Shown piece after piece: positions 7,553 to 16,004 of a stretch of 64,000 nucleotides of DNA; the first letter of the stretch is position 1, and the number at the start of each line of letters is the position of its first letter. Source of the DNA: Nitrososphaerota archaeon (GTDB taxonomy: Archaea > Thermoproteota > Nitrososphaeria_A > Caldarchaeales > JAVZCJ01). The notes under the pieces were generated by a model. It was not told the origin of the DNA and did no database searches. It worked only from the letters and a program-made list of their open reading frames with translations. The position numbers and the translations under genes were made by a program. Location of the stretch: contig JAVZCJ010000008.1 in the NCBI GenBank assembly GCA_038874475.1, positions 1 through 64,000 of the forward strand, read 5' to 3'.

Positions 7553-8539
7553 ATGTCTAAAAAATATATTGATATGAAAGAAATAACAGAAGAAGATTAT
7601 AAAAAATTTATAAAAGAAAATAAAGAAATAATTATTGAAAATACTAAAATAAAAATTGGGCAACCTAAAAAAATAGAAGAACTTCAACCAAAATTTTTTG
7701 AACTTGAAAGAACAAATGTTTGGTCTTATCCAGAAAGAGGGAAATGGGCTACTCATCAAGGAAATTTTAGAGGAAATTGGCCTCCTCAAATGGCAAGAAA
7801 CATAATTCTTAGATATTCTAAACCTGGAGAATGGGTTCTAGACCAAATGTGTGGTTCAGGAACAACCTTAATTGAATGTAAACTTTTAGGAAGAAATGGT
7901 ATAGGTGTAGATATAAATTTAGATTGTATAATGCTTACACGAGATAGATTAAATTTTGATTATACTCCACTTGATCCTAATTATAAAAAGCCCATAATAA
8001 AAACATACGTAGGTGATGCTAGAAATTTAAATTTAATTAAAGATGAATCTATTGATTTAATTGCAACTCATCCACCATATGCAACTATTATTCCATATTC
8101 CAGAAAAGGGAAAATTCAAGGAGATTTATCAGCAGTGCACAGCATTGATGAATATATTGAAGGAATGAAAGAAATAGCTAAAGAAAGCTATAGAGTATTA
8201 AAGCCGGGAAGATTTTGTGGAATACTTGTTGGAGATACTAGAAAGCATAGACATCATGTTCCAATAGCTTTTAGAGTTATGCAAGCATTTTTAGAAGCTG
8301 GTTTTATTCTTAGAGAAGATATAATAAAACATCAATGGCAAACAAAAACAACTAGAGAAAAATGGGAAGGATTGTCTAAAGTTGCAGATGAATGCTGGGT
8401 AGATATTCCTAAAGAGAAAGTTGGTAAAGGGAAATATACGGATTTTTATTTATTGTATCATGAACATTTATTCATTTTTAGAAAACCTGGAAAAGATGAA
8501 GACATAGAAAAATATAAAGAAAGTATGAAATGGTGGTAA
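7553..8539 (+). CDS. N6-adenine/N4-cytosine DNA methyltransferase, partner of the DpnII-type enzyme
   Basis: This 328-residue AdoMet-dependent DNA methyltransferase has motif I (LDQMCGSGTTLIE, residues 96-108), motif II (GIGVDIN, 116-122) and catalytic motif IV as THPPYA (172-177). The N-terminal WSYPERGKWATHQGNFRGNW block is typical of a family of stand-alone archaeal and bacterial methylases with motif I before motif IV. Classical DpnII systems use Dam-like alpha-class enzymes with DPPY after a target domain, so this pairing is atypical. The ATG at 7553 is the first good start. Divergent placement suggests it protects DNA from the neighbouring endonuclease. Confidence 0.8.
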   Translation: MSKKYIDMKEITEEDYKKFIKENKEIIIENTKIKIGQPKKIEELQPKFFELERTNVWSYPERGKWATHQGNFRGNWPPQMARNIILRYSKPGEWVLDQMCGSGTTLIECKLLGRNGIGVDINLDCIMLTRDRLNFDYTPLDPNYKKPIIKTYVGDARNLNLIKDESIDLIATHPPYATIIPYSRKGKIQGDLSAVHSIDEYIEGMKEIAKESYRVLKPGRFCGILVGDTRKHRHHVPIAFRVMQAFLEAGFILREDIIKHQWQTKTTREKWEGLSKVADECWVDIPKEKVGKGKYTDFYLLYHEHLFIFRKPGKDEDIEKYKESMKWW

Positions 8540-8547
8540 GTTTTTAA

Positions 8548-8745
8548 ATTACTCCGCGTCCCTTTTTACTGGAAGAACATCAATATTGGCTCTAATAAAG
8601 GCATCAACAGGATGCACATACCAAAGCTATATTACAAAATAAAGATACATCTAGAAGAAAACCCTATATTAATCATCGGTATGTAGCTACTCTCCTTAAC
8701 CAATCACGATAAGCTCTCCAGTTCCTTATTCATTTCATTGTAACT
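8548..8745 (-). pseudogene. Decayed coding remnant in the 468-bp gap before tRNA-Trp
   Basis: On the minus strand, short protein-like stretches lie in different frames: near 8745-8690 a helical piece (RAYRDWLRRVATYR, preceded by MNKELE in another frame), and at the other end HPVDAFIRANIDVLPVKRDAE with a stop at 8548-8550. The pieces could be the ends of one small gene broken by frameshifts. I do not recognise the family. The remaining part of the gap (8750-9007) is very AT-rich and shows nothing I can name. Confidence 0.35.
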
Positions 8746-9007
8746 TAGTAATTGTTATCTCATTATAATATCACAATAGGAATATCTATCTTCTCATATT
8801 TTTCATTATATAAAGCTCATTTTCAATATAAAATATTTTTAAAAAAATAATCTTTATTTATTTTTTAATTCTAAGAAGATGATAAAAATGGAAATGTATT
8901 TGTTATTATAAATGTTTGAAACTTATATTTTTAAATATTAAAATAATGCTTTATTTTGAAAAAATGTAATAAAAATTTTTATTTAACTCTTTAAGGAAAA
9001 AAATTTA

Positions 9008-9155
9008 GGGGGCGTAGCCTAGCCAGGTCAAGGCACCGGGCTCCAGTAATAAATGTAAATTAGAAAATTCTGACAAAAAGGATGAAGAATTACTGGAGCT
9101 GGCGAAAAAAAGCCGCTATACCCGGCGTTCGTGGGTTCGAATCCCACCGCTCCCA
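9008..9155 (+). tRNA. tRNA-Trp (CCA) with a long intron
   Basis: The acceptor stem is GGGGGCG (9008-9014) with CGCTCCC (9148-9154), the D stem GCC/GGC, the anticodon stem CCGGG (9036-9040) with CCCGG (9121-9125), the T arm GTGGG-TTCGAAT-CCCAC, and the discriminator A at 9155. CCA is not encoded. The anticodon CCA is at 9043-9045. The intron runs from about 9047 to 9119 (73 nt) at the usual 37/38 site. CTCCAGTAAT (9041-9050) pairs perfectly with ATTACTGGAG (9089-9098), supplying the exon-intron helix. A second hairpin (9097-9117) lies between that helix and the 3' splice site, which is not standard. Archaeal tRNA-Trp introns sometimes encode a box C/D guide, but the boxes here are incomplete. 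Confidence 0.92.
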
Positions 9156-9183
9156 CTTTTTTATAAATATGCAAAATATTTTT

Positions 9184-9588
9184 TTACTCTTCTGTGCCTT
9201 CCTCCTCTTTCTTTTCTTGAAATTGCTTCATAACATCTTTCTTTGTTATTATTCCTGCTTCTATAAGATTAACTAAAGCATTCAATGAAGCTTCTCCACT
9301 AAGTCTTCCCATTCTACCAGCAATTTGTCTCCATTTTAATTTTGTATTTCCACTTTTAGATGCATAAAGTATTCCTAGCACATCATTCACTTTAACAAAT
9401 TGTATCCCTCTTATTTTTTTCAAATTTATTTTTGATGAACATTCTATATATATTGTTCCAGCATCTTCTCTTTCAGGAAAAATAGTAGAATCTTTTAAAT
9501 ACCCTTTAGGAATAAAAGACCTACAAGTACTATATATCAAGAATTTCCTAAATTTCTCCAATGTAGTAGTAGTTTCTATATTAACCAA
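9184..9588 (-). CDS. Hypothetical archaeal protein
   Basis: This is a 134-residue protein I do not recognise. It starts with a helical segment (TTTLEKFRKFLIY), has a beta-rich centre with an AGTIYIECSSKINLKKIRGI stretch, then a helical C-terminal half (LSGEASLNALVNLIEAGIITKKDVM), and ends in a Glu/Lys-rich tail. It has no signal peptide or membrane helix. It is convergent with tRNA-Trp (28 bp apart). The LNALVNLIEAGIITKKD part looks like a helix-turn-helix or dimerisation motif, but that is only an impression. Confidence 0.6.
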   Translation of the reverse strand: MVNIETTTTLEKFRKFLIYSTCRSFIPKGYLKDSTIFPEREDAGTIYIECSSKINLKKIRGIQFVKVNDVLGILYASKSGNTKLKWRQIAGRMGRLSGEASLNALVNLIEAGIITKKDVMKQFQEKKEEEGTEE

Positions 9589-9764
9589 TTTCTATTTTCC
9601 TTTTTTTAATTAAAAGTTCTTGCTTTATAAATCTTGCTTTTTTAATTTATGAAATAAGGAGGAAAATAAAAAGTTCAAAAAATATTATAAAAAATAACCG
9701 CTATAAATATTCTAAAAAAATTATAAACATATTAATTACTTCCATTTTTATTTTATTTATTAAA

Positions 9765-9959
9765 ATGAGTACAACTATAAGTATTCGTATTCCTAAAAAA
9801 TTAAAAGAAAAACTTGAAGAATTAGATACAGATTGGCGTTCTGAAATAAGGAATTACTTAGAGAATCTTATTAGAAAAAATATGAAAACTAAAATCTTGA
9901 AAGAAGCATATGAAATAAGAAAAAAAATGGTAAAGAAACAACTCCAGCTTGGAAAATAA
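9765..9959 (+). CDS. VapB-type ribbon-helix-helix antitoxin without adjacent toxin
   Basis: The 64-residue protein begins TTISIRIPKKLKEKLEELDTD, the beta strand and first helix of a MetJ/Arc-type DNA-binding domain. It continues with WRSEIRNYLENLIRK, the second helix seen in archaeal VapB proteins, then a basic toxin-binding-like tail. VapB normally neutralises a VapC PIN ribonuclease encoded directly downstream. Here only 75 bp follow before a convergent permease gene, so no partner is present. It could be a solitary regulator or the remainder of a lost module. A TATA-like run precedes the ATG closely. Confidence 0.65.
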   Translation: MSTTISIRIPKKLKEKLEELDTDWRSEIRNYLENLIRKNMKTKILKEAYEIRKKMVKKQLQLGK

Positions 9960-10034
9960 TAAGAGAAAATAGAGCATAAATCTTTTATTCAATATTCTTA
10001 AAATTTTTTTAAAAAAAGAAAATAAAAATTATTT

Positions 10035-10994
10035 TTAAATTGCTCCAGACCTAATTTCTTGTTTCATAAATAAGATATAAGAAAATGCAAAGCATATGAA
10101 AATCATTATTATCAAAATCATTAAATATGGCAATGCAATTATTATACTTTGATCTATTGGCAATGGATTTGGTATTATTCTACTTGTTTCTATTCCAATG
10201 ATTGGAGAAATTGCTCTAATCGTTGGTGTAAGAATAACTATTGTAACAATCTCAAACAATTGCTCTGGAGAGAATTGTAAAATCATTTGTTGCAATTCTT
10301 GTCTTTTTGCTAAAAATTCTTCATTAAATAAAAGCGAAGGATCAGTAATTGGAAAAGCTATATTAACAATAAAATTGGCAATCATGAAAATGAAAAAAGT
10401 AAAGAAAAGCCATATAGCAACTGAAGCTAAAGCAGAGGTAGCTACCTTCTTAAAAATTATTGAAAACAATATTCCAATATTCATCCAAAAAACAGTATAC
10501 AATATACACAATCCTATAAAACATAAAATCCTTAAAAATTCATCTAAAGATGGAGGCCCACCAAAATAATATATTCCTACTCCAATTAAAATTCCAGTTA
10601 TACTTCCATAAATAATAGAAATTGTAATCAATCCAGCTAAAAATTTTCCATTTATGAAAGAATCTCTATGAATTGGTTGTGATAAAACTTTTGTTAATGT
10701 TCCACTTAAAAGTTCAGAATTTATTGCATCAAATCCAAATAATATTCCTATTATTGGTCCAAAATAGCTTACAAAGAAAATGAAAGCAGGAAGTAATCCA
10801 GTTGTAGAAGTAAATATTCTTAAAAATAAGAAAGATTCTGCAGATAAACTATATGCTGCACTTGCAATTGCTTGTATTGAAAGAGTTGCTGTTGAAATCC
10901 CTACTAAATATATTAAAAGGAAAACTATTATAAACCTTTTACTTAAAAAATTGTCTTTCAATTCTTTTATACAAACTGTAATTAAACCAACCAT
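10035..10994 (-). CDS. ABC-2 type exporter permease
   Basis: This 319-residue membrane protein has about six transmembrane segments (IIVFLLIYLVGIST, FIFFVSYFGPIIGILFG, ITISIIYGSITGILIGVG, LCFIGLCILYTVFWMNIGILF, ASVAIWLFFTFFIFMIANF, LPYLMILIIMIFICFAFSYIL). The motif SELLSGTLTKVLSQPIHR after the second segment is characteristic of ABC-2 permeases of the CcmB/NosY/GldF type. It lies one base after the ATPase gene and forms the membrane part of the exporter. The substrate is unknown. The linked NEW3-domain protein suggests a cell-surface role. Confidence 0.85.
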   Translation of the reverse strand: MVGLITVCIKELKDNFLSKRFIIVFLLIYLVGISTATLSIQAIASAAYSLSAESFLFLRIFTSTTGLLPAFIFFVSYFGPIIGILFGFDAINSELLSGTLTKVLSQPIHRDSFINGKFLAGLITISIIYGSITGILIGVGIYYFGGPPSLDEFLRILCFIGLCILYTVFWMNIGILFSIIFKKVATSALASVAIWLFFTFFIFMIANFIVNIAFPITDPSLLFNEEFLAKRQELQQMILQFSPEQLFEIVTIVILTPTIRAISPIIGIETSRIIPNPLPIDQSIIIALPYLMILIIMIFICFAFSYILFMKQEIRSGAI

Positions 10995-10995
10995 C

Positions 10996-11925
10996 TTATT
11001 TTACCTCAAAATATTGCTTATAAATTTCATCAAGAGTATATTCTCTTAATCTTAAATGCAATATTGAGAAATTTTCTTCAATAAGTCTTTTTGCAATTTT
11101 AGGTCTAATATCACTTTCTGCTTTAATTATTAATAAATCATCTTTCATTTCAACATCTTTTACTTCATCAATTTTCTTTATAATTTCTAAAGCTTCTTCT
11201 CCTTTTTCAAGAACTTTAACTTCAATAGTGAAAAAATCTTCCTTCAATCTTTCTTTTCCAAGCCTATCTATTGTTCCTTCAGCTAATAGCTTTCCTTTAA
11301 CAAATATTCCAACTCTTTTACATACTCTTTGAACTTGATGTAACAAATGAGAAGATAAAAATATCGTTATCCCTTTCTCTTTATTTATTTTCTCTATTAA
11401 ATTTAGCACAAGCTCAGTTGCTTCAGGATCTAAACCAAGAGTAGGTTCATCTAAGAAAATAAGCTTAGGATCTTTTAATAATACTTCAGCAATTCCTAAT
11501 CTTTGCTTCATTCCTCGAGAATATTCTCCTACTTTTCTATCCATTTCTTGAGATAATCCTACAATTTCTAATAATTCTCTAATTCTTTTAGAATATATGT
11601 TAGATGGTATTCCATTCAATTTTGCAACATATTCTAAATTTTGTTTTGCAGTTAAATCTTCATAAAATCCAATATTTTCTGGAAGATAGCTTACAATTCT
11701 CCTTACTTTTAAAGCATCTTTTAAAGGATTTAAATTAAATACTTTTGCTTCTCCTGAAGTAGGTTCAGTAAGGCCCATGAACATTAATATTGTAGTTGTT
11801 TTTCCACTTCCATTAGGACCAAGAAAACCAAATATTTCTCCTTCTTCGATTGATAAATTTAAATTATCTACTGCTGTTATTTCTCCATATCTTTTTGTAA
11901 GATTTATAGCTTCTATAGCTGCCAT
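10996..11925 (-). CDS. ABC exporter ATPase subunit
   Basis: The roughly 309-residue ATPase contains Walker A (GPNGSGKTTTI), the signature YSRGMKQRLGIAEVLL, Walker B (LIFLDEPTLGLDPE) and the switch histidine (SSHLLHQ). A C-terminal extension of about 80 residues (FFTIEVKVLEKGEEAL...) is typical of exporters of the NatA/CcmA group. The longer frame upstream is rejected because GGAG lies six bases before the ATG at 11925. It is the middle gene of a three-gene operon, with one base separating it from the neighbour on each side. It powers the ABC-2 permease. Confidence 0.88.
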   Translation of the reverse strand: MAAIEAINLTKRYGEITAVDNLNLSIEEGEIFGFLGPNGSGKTTTILMFMGLTEPTSGEAKVFNLNPLKDALKVRRIVSYLPENIGFYEDLTAKQNLEYVAKLNGIPSNIYSKRIRELLEIVGLSQEMDRKVGEYSRGMKQRLGIAEVLLKDPKLIFLDEPTLGLDPEATELVLNLIEKINKEKGITIFLSSHLLHQVQRVCKRVGIFVKGKLLAEGTIDRLGKERLKEDFFTIEVKVLEKGEEALEIIKKIDEVKDVEMKDDLLIIKAESDIRPKIAKRLIEENFSILHLRLREYTLDEIYKQYFEVK

Positions 11926-11926
11926 C

Positions 11927-13135
11927 TCATCTCCTTCCAAATTTAAAGAAAATGAATAATAATCCTGCAATTATTGCAATTACTATTCCTATTCCAATCC
12001 ATCCCCATAATGGAGGAGATGAAACTGTTACTCTAATATCTAATTCTTTTGCTCCATATTCATAATTTGCTCTTAAAGTTATTGAATAATCTCCAGGTAT
12101 AGTATTGCTTGAAGAAATTATTTCTACAGATACTTCTCTACTTTCTCCAGGAGCTAAATTGTTTACTTCATCTGGATCGAAAACTATTTTCCATGCTTCG
12201 GGTTTAATAGATGAAAAAGTTACTCTCTTAATATTTGCTGTTCCTTCATTTTTAATTATAAGTGATAAATAGCTTTTTTCTCCAGCAATTGTTCCAATAT
12301 TCAATCTTCCAGTTGAAGTTTGCATGCTTATTTTATATGTTCCAATTATTACAACTTTTAAGTCTATAGAATTACCAATATTTTCTGAATATGCAGAAAA
12401 TCTTATCGTATAATTCCCTTCTTTTGTAATTTCAGGAGCAGTAACACTTATTTCCAAATCTCTACTACTATATCCACTTAATTGTATACTTGATATTTTC
12501 TTTGTTTCATATGCTGGTCTAATTTCTGTAATCCATCCAGGAGGAGCATTTGCTACTAAATTGAATATTCTTTCTTCACTTCCATCATAACTTAATGTAA
12601 CTCTAAATTGAAAAGTTGATCCAGCTGTTCCTTCAAGTACTGGATATAAAGTTGAAAGCTTTACTTCACCAGCTTTAGTTGCAACTACTTCTTTAGCTTT
12701 TAAATCTATTGAAATTTTAATTTCCTTTTTTATTTTCCCATCAATTGTAGAAGCTAATAAAACATATTCATAATTTCCTTGAGAAGCATTTGCTGGTGCT
12801 GTAAAGCTAAAATCTATAGATATTGTTTCTTTAGGCAATAAATATATGCTTTTTAATACATATCCTTTATATTTAAATTTCGCATCCCAATTTGGACCTG
12901 AAGCTATTGAAAAGGCAATATTCAAAGTTCCATTCATGTTATTTGTAACAATCAATGGTATAGTAACACTGCTTCCAGCTTCTAAAATTAAGCCGCTATA
13001 TGTAGAATGGAAAACAAATTCTTCATTTTCTTCATTTAAAATTATTGTATTTTGGTTTTTTAATAATCCATTTCCAAAAATTGTAAAAGGCAATATTAAA
13101 ATGAGAGCAATAGTTATGAAATTTGTTGCCCTCAT
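11927..13135 (-). CDS. Exported NEW3-domain protein anchored at the C-terminus
   Basis: The 402-residue protein has a signal peptide (FITIALILILPFTIFGNG) and three to four immunoglobulin-like beta domains. It ends in a membrane helix (WIGIGIVIAIIAGLLFIFF) with a short basic tail. Phrases such as VTAPEITKEGNYTIRFSA and LAPGESREVSVEIISSSNTIPGDYSI match the NEW3 (NPCBM-associated) domain. Such proteins often precede ABC-2 exporter genes in archaea. It is first in the operon and probably transcribed from the AT-rich gap 13136-13338. Its partner or cargo is unknown. Confidence 0.8.
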   Translation of the reverse strand: MRATNFITIALILILPFTIFGNGLLKNQNTIILNEENEEFVFHSTYSGLILEAGSSVTIPLIVTNNMNGTLNIAFSIASGPNWDAKFKYKGYVLKSIYLLPKETISIDFSFTAPANASQGNYEYVLLASTIDGKIKKEIKISIDLKAKEVVATKAGEVKLSTLYPVLEGTAGSTFQFRVTLSYDGSEERIFNLVANAPPGWITEIRPAYETKKISSIQLSGYSSRDLEISVTAPEITKEGNYTIRFSAYSENIGNSIDLKVVIIGTYKISMQTSTGRLNIGTIAGEKSYLSLIIKNEGTANIKRVTFSSIKPEAWKIVFDPDEVNNLAPGESREVSVEIISSSNTIPGDYSITLRANYEYGAKELDIRVTVSSPPLWGWIGIGIVIAIIAGLLFIFFKFGRR

Positions 13136-13338
13136 TTTCTATCTAATTTTTTATTTTTTTTAAAAAAAGGAGTTTATAAATTTTAAAAATAAAAAATTAT
13201 ATAAATTAAAGAATAATCTTAAAACATTTTATTTTTTCTTAAGCTAAATAGAGTAAACATATAAAATGCATTATATAAAAAATAAACAATTACAAAAAAT
13301 TTTTATACTTAAATTTTTCAAAAAATATAGAATTTGAT

Positions 13339-13611
13339 ATGAGGAAATTAATTGTAAAAGTAAAAGAGATCAAAGGAAAATGCGATATAATGAAAATAGG
13401 AGATTATTTTATATTAGATGGGGGCAAACTTATAATTCCAGAAAAGAATAAGCATGTATGCATATATGCTTTATCAAGCCTTTTACCTTTATTACCAGCT
13501 AAACAAAGGAATATAGTTGAACCTGAAGATTGGCTTCCAAGAACAAGCCTTGTTGAATGTCCTGACCCTAATGGAAGAGTCATATGGGAAATATCTTATT
13601 TAGAAGAATAA
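13339..13611 (+). CDS. TIGR04076 family protein
   Basis: This 90-residue protein has KVKEIKGKCDIMKIGDYFIL at residues 6-25 and further conserved elements (ALSSLLPLLPAKQR, LVECPDPNGRVIWEI). The order of a Cys near residue 15, a central helix and C-P-D-P near the end matches the TIGR04076 family of small anaerobe proteins, whose function is unknown. Some members sit beside oxidoreductases. The gene ends inside the last 16 bases of the convergent livF-like gene. A TATA-like stretch lies about 30 bases before the ATG, which suggests a leaderless transcript. Confidence 0.7.
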   Translation: MRKLIVKVKEIKGKCDIMKIGDYFILDGGKLIIPEKNKHVCIYALSSLLPLLPAKQRNIVEPEDWLPRTSLVECPDPNGRVIWEISYLEE

Positions 13612-14327
13612 TTTATACTTCTTCTTAAGAATACTTCCTTTATATTTTCTTCTTTTATTTCTCCTTTTTCTGCTTTAAATACACATTTTCCAGAAACTAA
13701 TACATATATTCTTGAAGCTATTTCTAAAGCTTTTCTCACATTTTGTTCAACTATAAGAAAAGAAATATCATACTTTTCATTTAATTCGATTATTTTATTA
13801 TAAAAATCTTTTAAAATCTTTGGTGCTAAATTAGCTGTAGGTTCATCCAATATTAATAATTTTGGCTCAATAATCATTGCTCTTGCAAGTGCAAGCATTT
13901 GCCTTTCCCCTCCACTTAATGTTTCTACTTTCTTGTTTCTTAAATTGCTTAATTCTGGAAAAATATCAAACACATTGTTTAATAAATCTTCAAATTTTTT
14001 CCTATCTTTTAAAATATATGCTCCAATTTCTAAATTTTCCTTTACTGTTAAATCTGTGAATACATTATCCAATTGAGGCACATAACCAATCCCTTCTTTT
14101 ATAATTCTATTTAAACTAATATTTGTTATATTTTTCCCATTAAAGAAAATTTCTCCATTAAATATTTTAGCTATTCCAACAATGCTTTTTATTAATGTAG
14201 TTTTTCCTGCTCCATTTGGTCCAAGAAGAAATACTATTTCCCCTTTACAAACATTTATTGAAATATTTTCTATTACTATTATTTCTTCATATCCTGCTGA
14301 AATATTTATTGTTTTTAGTATTTCCAT
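13596..14327 (-). CDS. livF: Branched-chain-type ABC importer ATPase, LivF-like
   Basis: The 243-residue ATPase has Walker A GPNGAGKTTLI, signature LSGGERQMLALARAM, Walker B LLILDEPTANLAP and switch H-region FLIVEQNVRKAL. The VEQN form and the short length identify LivF of the HAAT family. It is the last gene of the five-gene operon that starts at 18136. With LivG it energises uptake through the LivH/LivM channel. The substrate could be leucine, isoleucine and valine but also amides or urea, since paralogues differ. Confidence 0.88.
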   Translation of the reverse strand: MEILKTINISAGYEEIIVIENISINVCKGEIVFLLGPNGAGKTTLIKSIVGIAKIFNGEIFFNGKNITNISLNRIIKEGIGYVPQLDNVFTDLTVKENLEIGAYILKDRKKFEDLLNNVFDIFPELSNLRNKKVETLSGGERQMLALARAMIIEPKLLILDEPTANLAPKILKDFYNKIIELNEKYDISFLIVEQNVRKALEIASRIYVLVSGKCVFKAEKGEIKEENIKEVFLRRSINYSSK

Positions 14328-14337
14328 TAAAAAACAC

Positions 14338-15099
14338 CTATTTTTCTCCTAAATATGCTTCTAATACTCTTTCATTATTTATTATTTCTTTAGGAGTACC
14401 TTCAGCAATTATTTCTCCTTTATCCATAACAAAAATATATTCAGCAAAATCGAATAAAAATTCTATTCTATGTTCTATTATAAAGAAAGTAATATTGAAC
14501 ATATTTCTTAAATCAATTATTTTTCTAAATATTTTTTCAGCTAATAATGGATTTATACCTGCAACCAATTCATCTAATAAAAGCATTCTAGGATTGCACA
14601 TTAAAGCTCTTCCAATTTCAAGAAGTTTTAATTGTCCTCCAGAAATTTTCGTTGGTAAAGAATTCTTCAATTCTTTTAATTCTAAAAATTCAAGTATATT
14701 CAGTGCTTTCTTTATATTTTCTTCTTCTATTTTAATCCAATTATTCTTATTAAAAACATTTGATATTTTTTCTCCTTTAATATTTTCAGCAGCTATTAGC
14801 ATATTTTCAAGTATGGTTAATCTTTTAAATATACGTGGAATTTGGAAGCTTTTAATAATCCCTTTATTAGATATTTCATATGGTTTTAAATTATCTATCC
14901 TTTCTCCATTAAAGAAAATTTTTCCATTATCAATTTTATAAATTCCTGAAATAAGATTGAATAAAGTTGTTTTTCCACTTCCATTTGGTCCTATTAAACC
15001 AGTAATTGTTTTTTCTTTAATTTTAAGAGATACATTTCTCACTACTTTTAATCCATTAAAGCTTTTATGCACATTTTCTAAAATTAATATATTTTTCAT
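14338..15099 (-). CDS. livG: Branched-chain-type ABC importer ATPase, LivG-like
   Basis: The 253-residue ATPase has Walker A GPNGSGKTTLFNLISG, signature ISGGQLKLLEIGRALM, Walker B MLLLDELVAGINP and IIEHRIEF. The LVAGI wording after Walker B and the extra sequence between Walker A and signature (PRIFKRLTILENMLI) are typical of LivG. It lies ten bases before livF and four bases after livM, within one transcription unit. It pairs with LivF to hydrolyse ATP on the cytoplasmic face. Confidence 0.88.
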   Translation of the reverse strand: MKNILILENVHKSFNGLKVVRNVSLKIKEKTITGLIGPNGSGKTTLFNLISGIYKIDNGKIFFNGERIDNLKPYEISNKGIIKSFQIPRIFKRLTILENMLIAAENIKGEKISNVFNKNNWIKIEEENIKKALNILEFLELKELKNSLPTKISGGQLKLLEIGRALMCNPRMLLLDELVAGINPLLAEKIFRKIIDLRNMFNITFFIIEHRIEFLFDFAEYIFVMDKGEIIAEGTPKEIINNERVLEAYLGEK

Positions 15100-15102
15100 T
15101 AT

Positions 15103-15993
15103 TTATTCAACCTTCATTCTTTTCTCTTTCATTATGCCTTCAGGCTTATGCATAATGAATAGAACCATTAAAATACCTGTTATTATAAACATAAAATTAT
15201 TTGGGTCGATTGGTATATTTGTATAATCTTTCAATATTCTCGTTCCTCTCTCAATTCCTCTCATAATAAAAGCTCCGATTATAGCTCCATTAATATTTGA
15301 TGGTCCACCTATGATACACATTATCCATATAGTGAAAGTTGTAGTTGATAAAAATAAGTCTGTGCTTATATATCCAACATATTGTGATAAAAAGCTACCA
15401 GCAGCTCCTGCCATAGCAGAACCTATTATAAATATCTGAGCTTTATACTTGAATGTATTTTTACCAAGAATTTGAGTTAATGTTTCATCTTCTCTTATTG
15501 CTTTCAATATACGTCCATAAGGTGAATTTGTTAATATTTTTACAATTAAATGAAAAGATAATAATATTCCAATTACTAAGAATAAATTTAAGATTAAGAA
15601 TATTTCATAGCTTAAATTTTTTAATGGAAAAGCTGATGGAATATTTTTTAAACCTATTGGTCCTCCAGCAATCCAATATTCATTTTTTAATATTATTCTA
15701 ATACATTCGCTTAAAGCTAATGTTATAATAGCAAAATAATCTTCTTTAACTTTAATCATTGGAATAGATGATATTAAACCTATTAAAGCTGAAAATAAAA
15801 TAGCAAATAATAATCCTATAAAATAATTTAATCCATTCAATGTTACAATGGCTGAAACATATGCTCCAATCATGAAAAATAATGCTTTGCCAAAATTGAC
15901 TATTCCAGTAAAACCATACTCAATACTTAAGCTAAGAGCTAAAATAGAATATAAAGCAATCCATATAAAAGTATCTAAAAGGAAAGCAATCAT
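15103..15993 (-). CDS. livM: Branched-chain-type ABC importer permease, LivM-like
   Basis: The 296-residue membrane protein has about eight to nine hydrophobic segments. The family signature reads LSIEYGFTGIVNFGKALFF near the N-terminus, and the cytoplasmic coupling loop is SPYGRILKAIREDETLTQILG. IGGPSNINGAIIGAF near residue 240 is the expected GG-x-G loop. It forms the channel with LivH, which ends 11 bases upstream. The length matches archaeal LivM proteins. Confidence 0.87.
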   Translation of the reverse strand: MIAFLLDTFIWIALYSILALSLSIEYGFTGIVNFGKALFFMIGAYVSAIVTLNGLNYFIGLLFAILFSALIGLISSIPMIKVKEDYFAIITLALSECIRIILKNEYWIAGGPIGLKNIPSAFPLKNLSYEIFLILNLFLVIGILLSFHLIVKILTNSPYGRILKAIREDETLTQILGKNTFKYKAQIFIIGSAMAGAAGSFLSQYVGYISTDLFLSTTTFTIWIMCIIGGPSNINGAIIGAFIMRGIERGTRILKDYTNIPIDPNNFMFIITGILMVLFIMHKPEGIMKEKRMKVE

Positions 15994-16004
15994 ATAACAT
16001 CCCT

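Noticed and set aside
9047-9119. Box C/D guide RNA within the tRNA-Trp intron
   Set aside because: CTGA and GGATGA are present, but a clear box C near the intron start and a final box D are missing. The antisense stretch places the +5 nucleotide at position 36 rather than 34, so I report it only as something to test.
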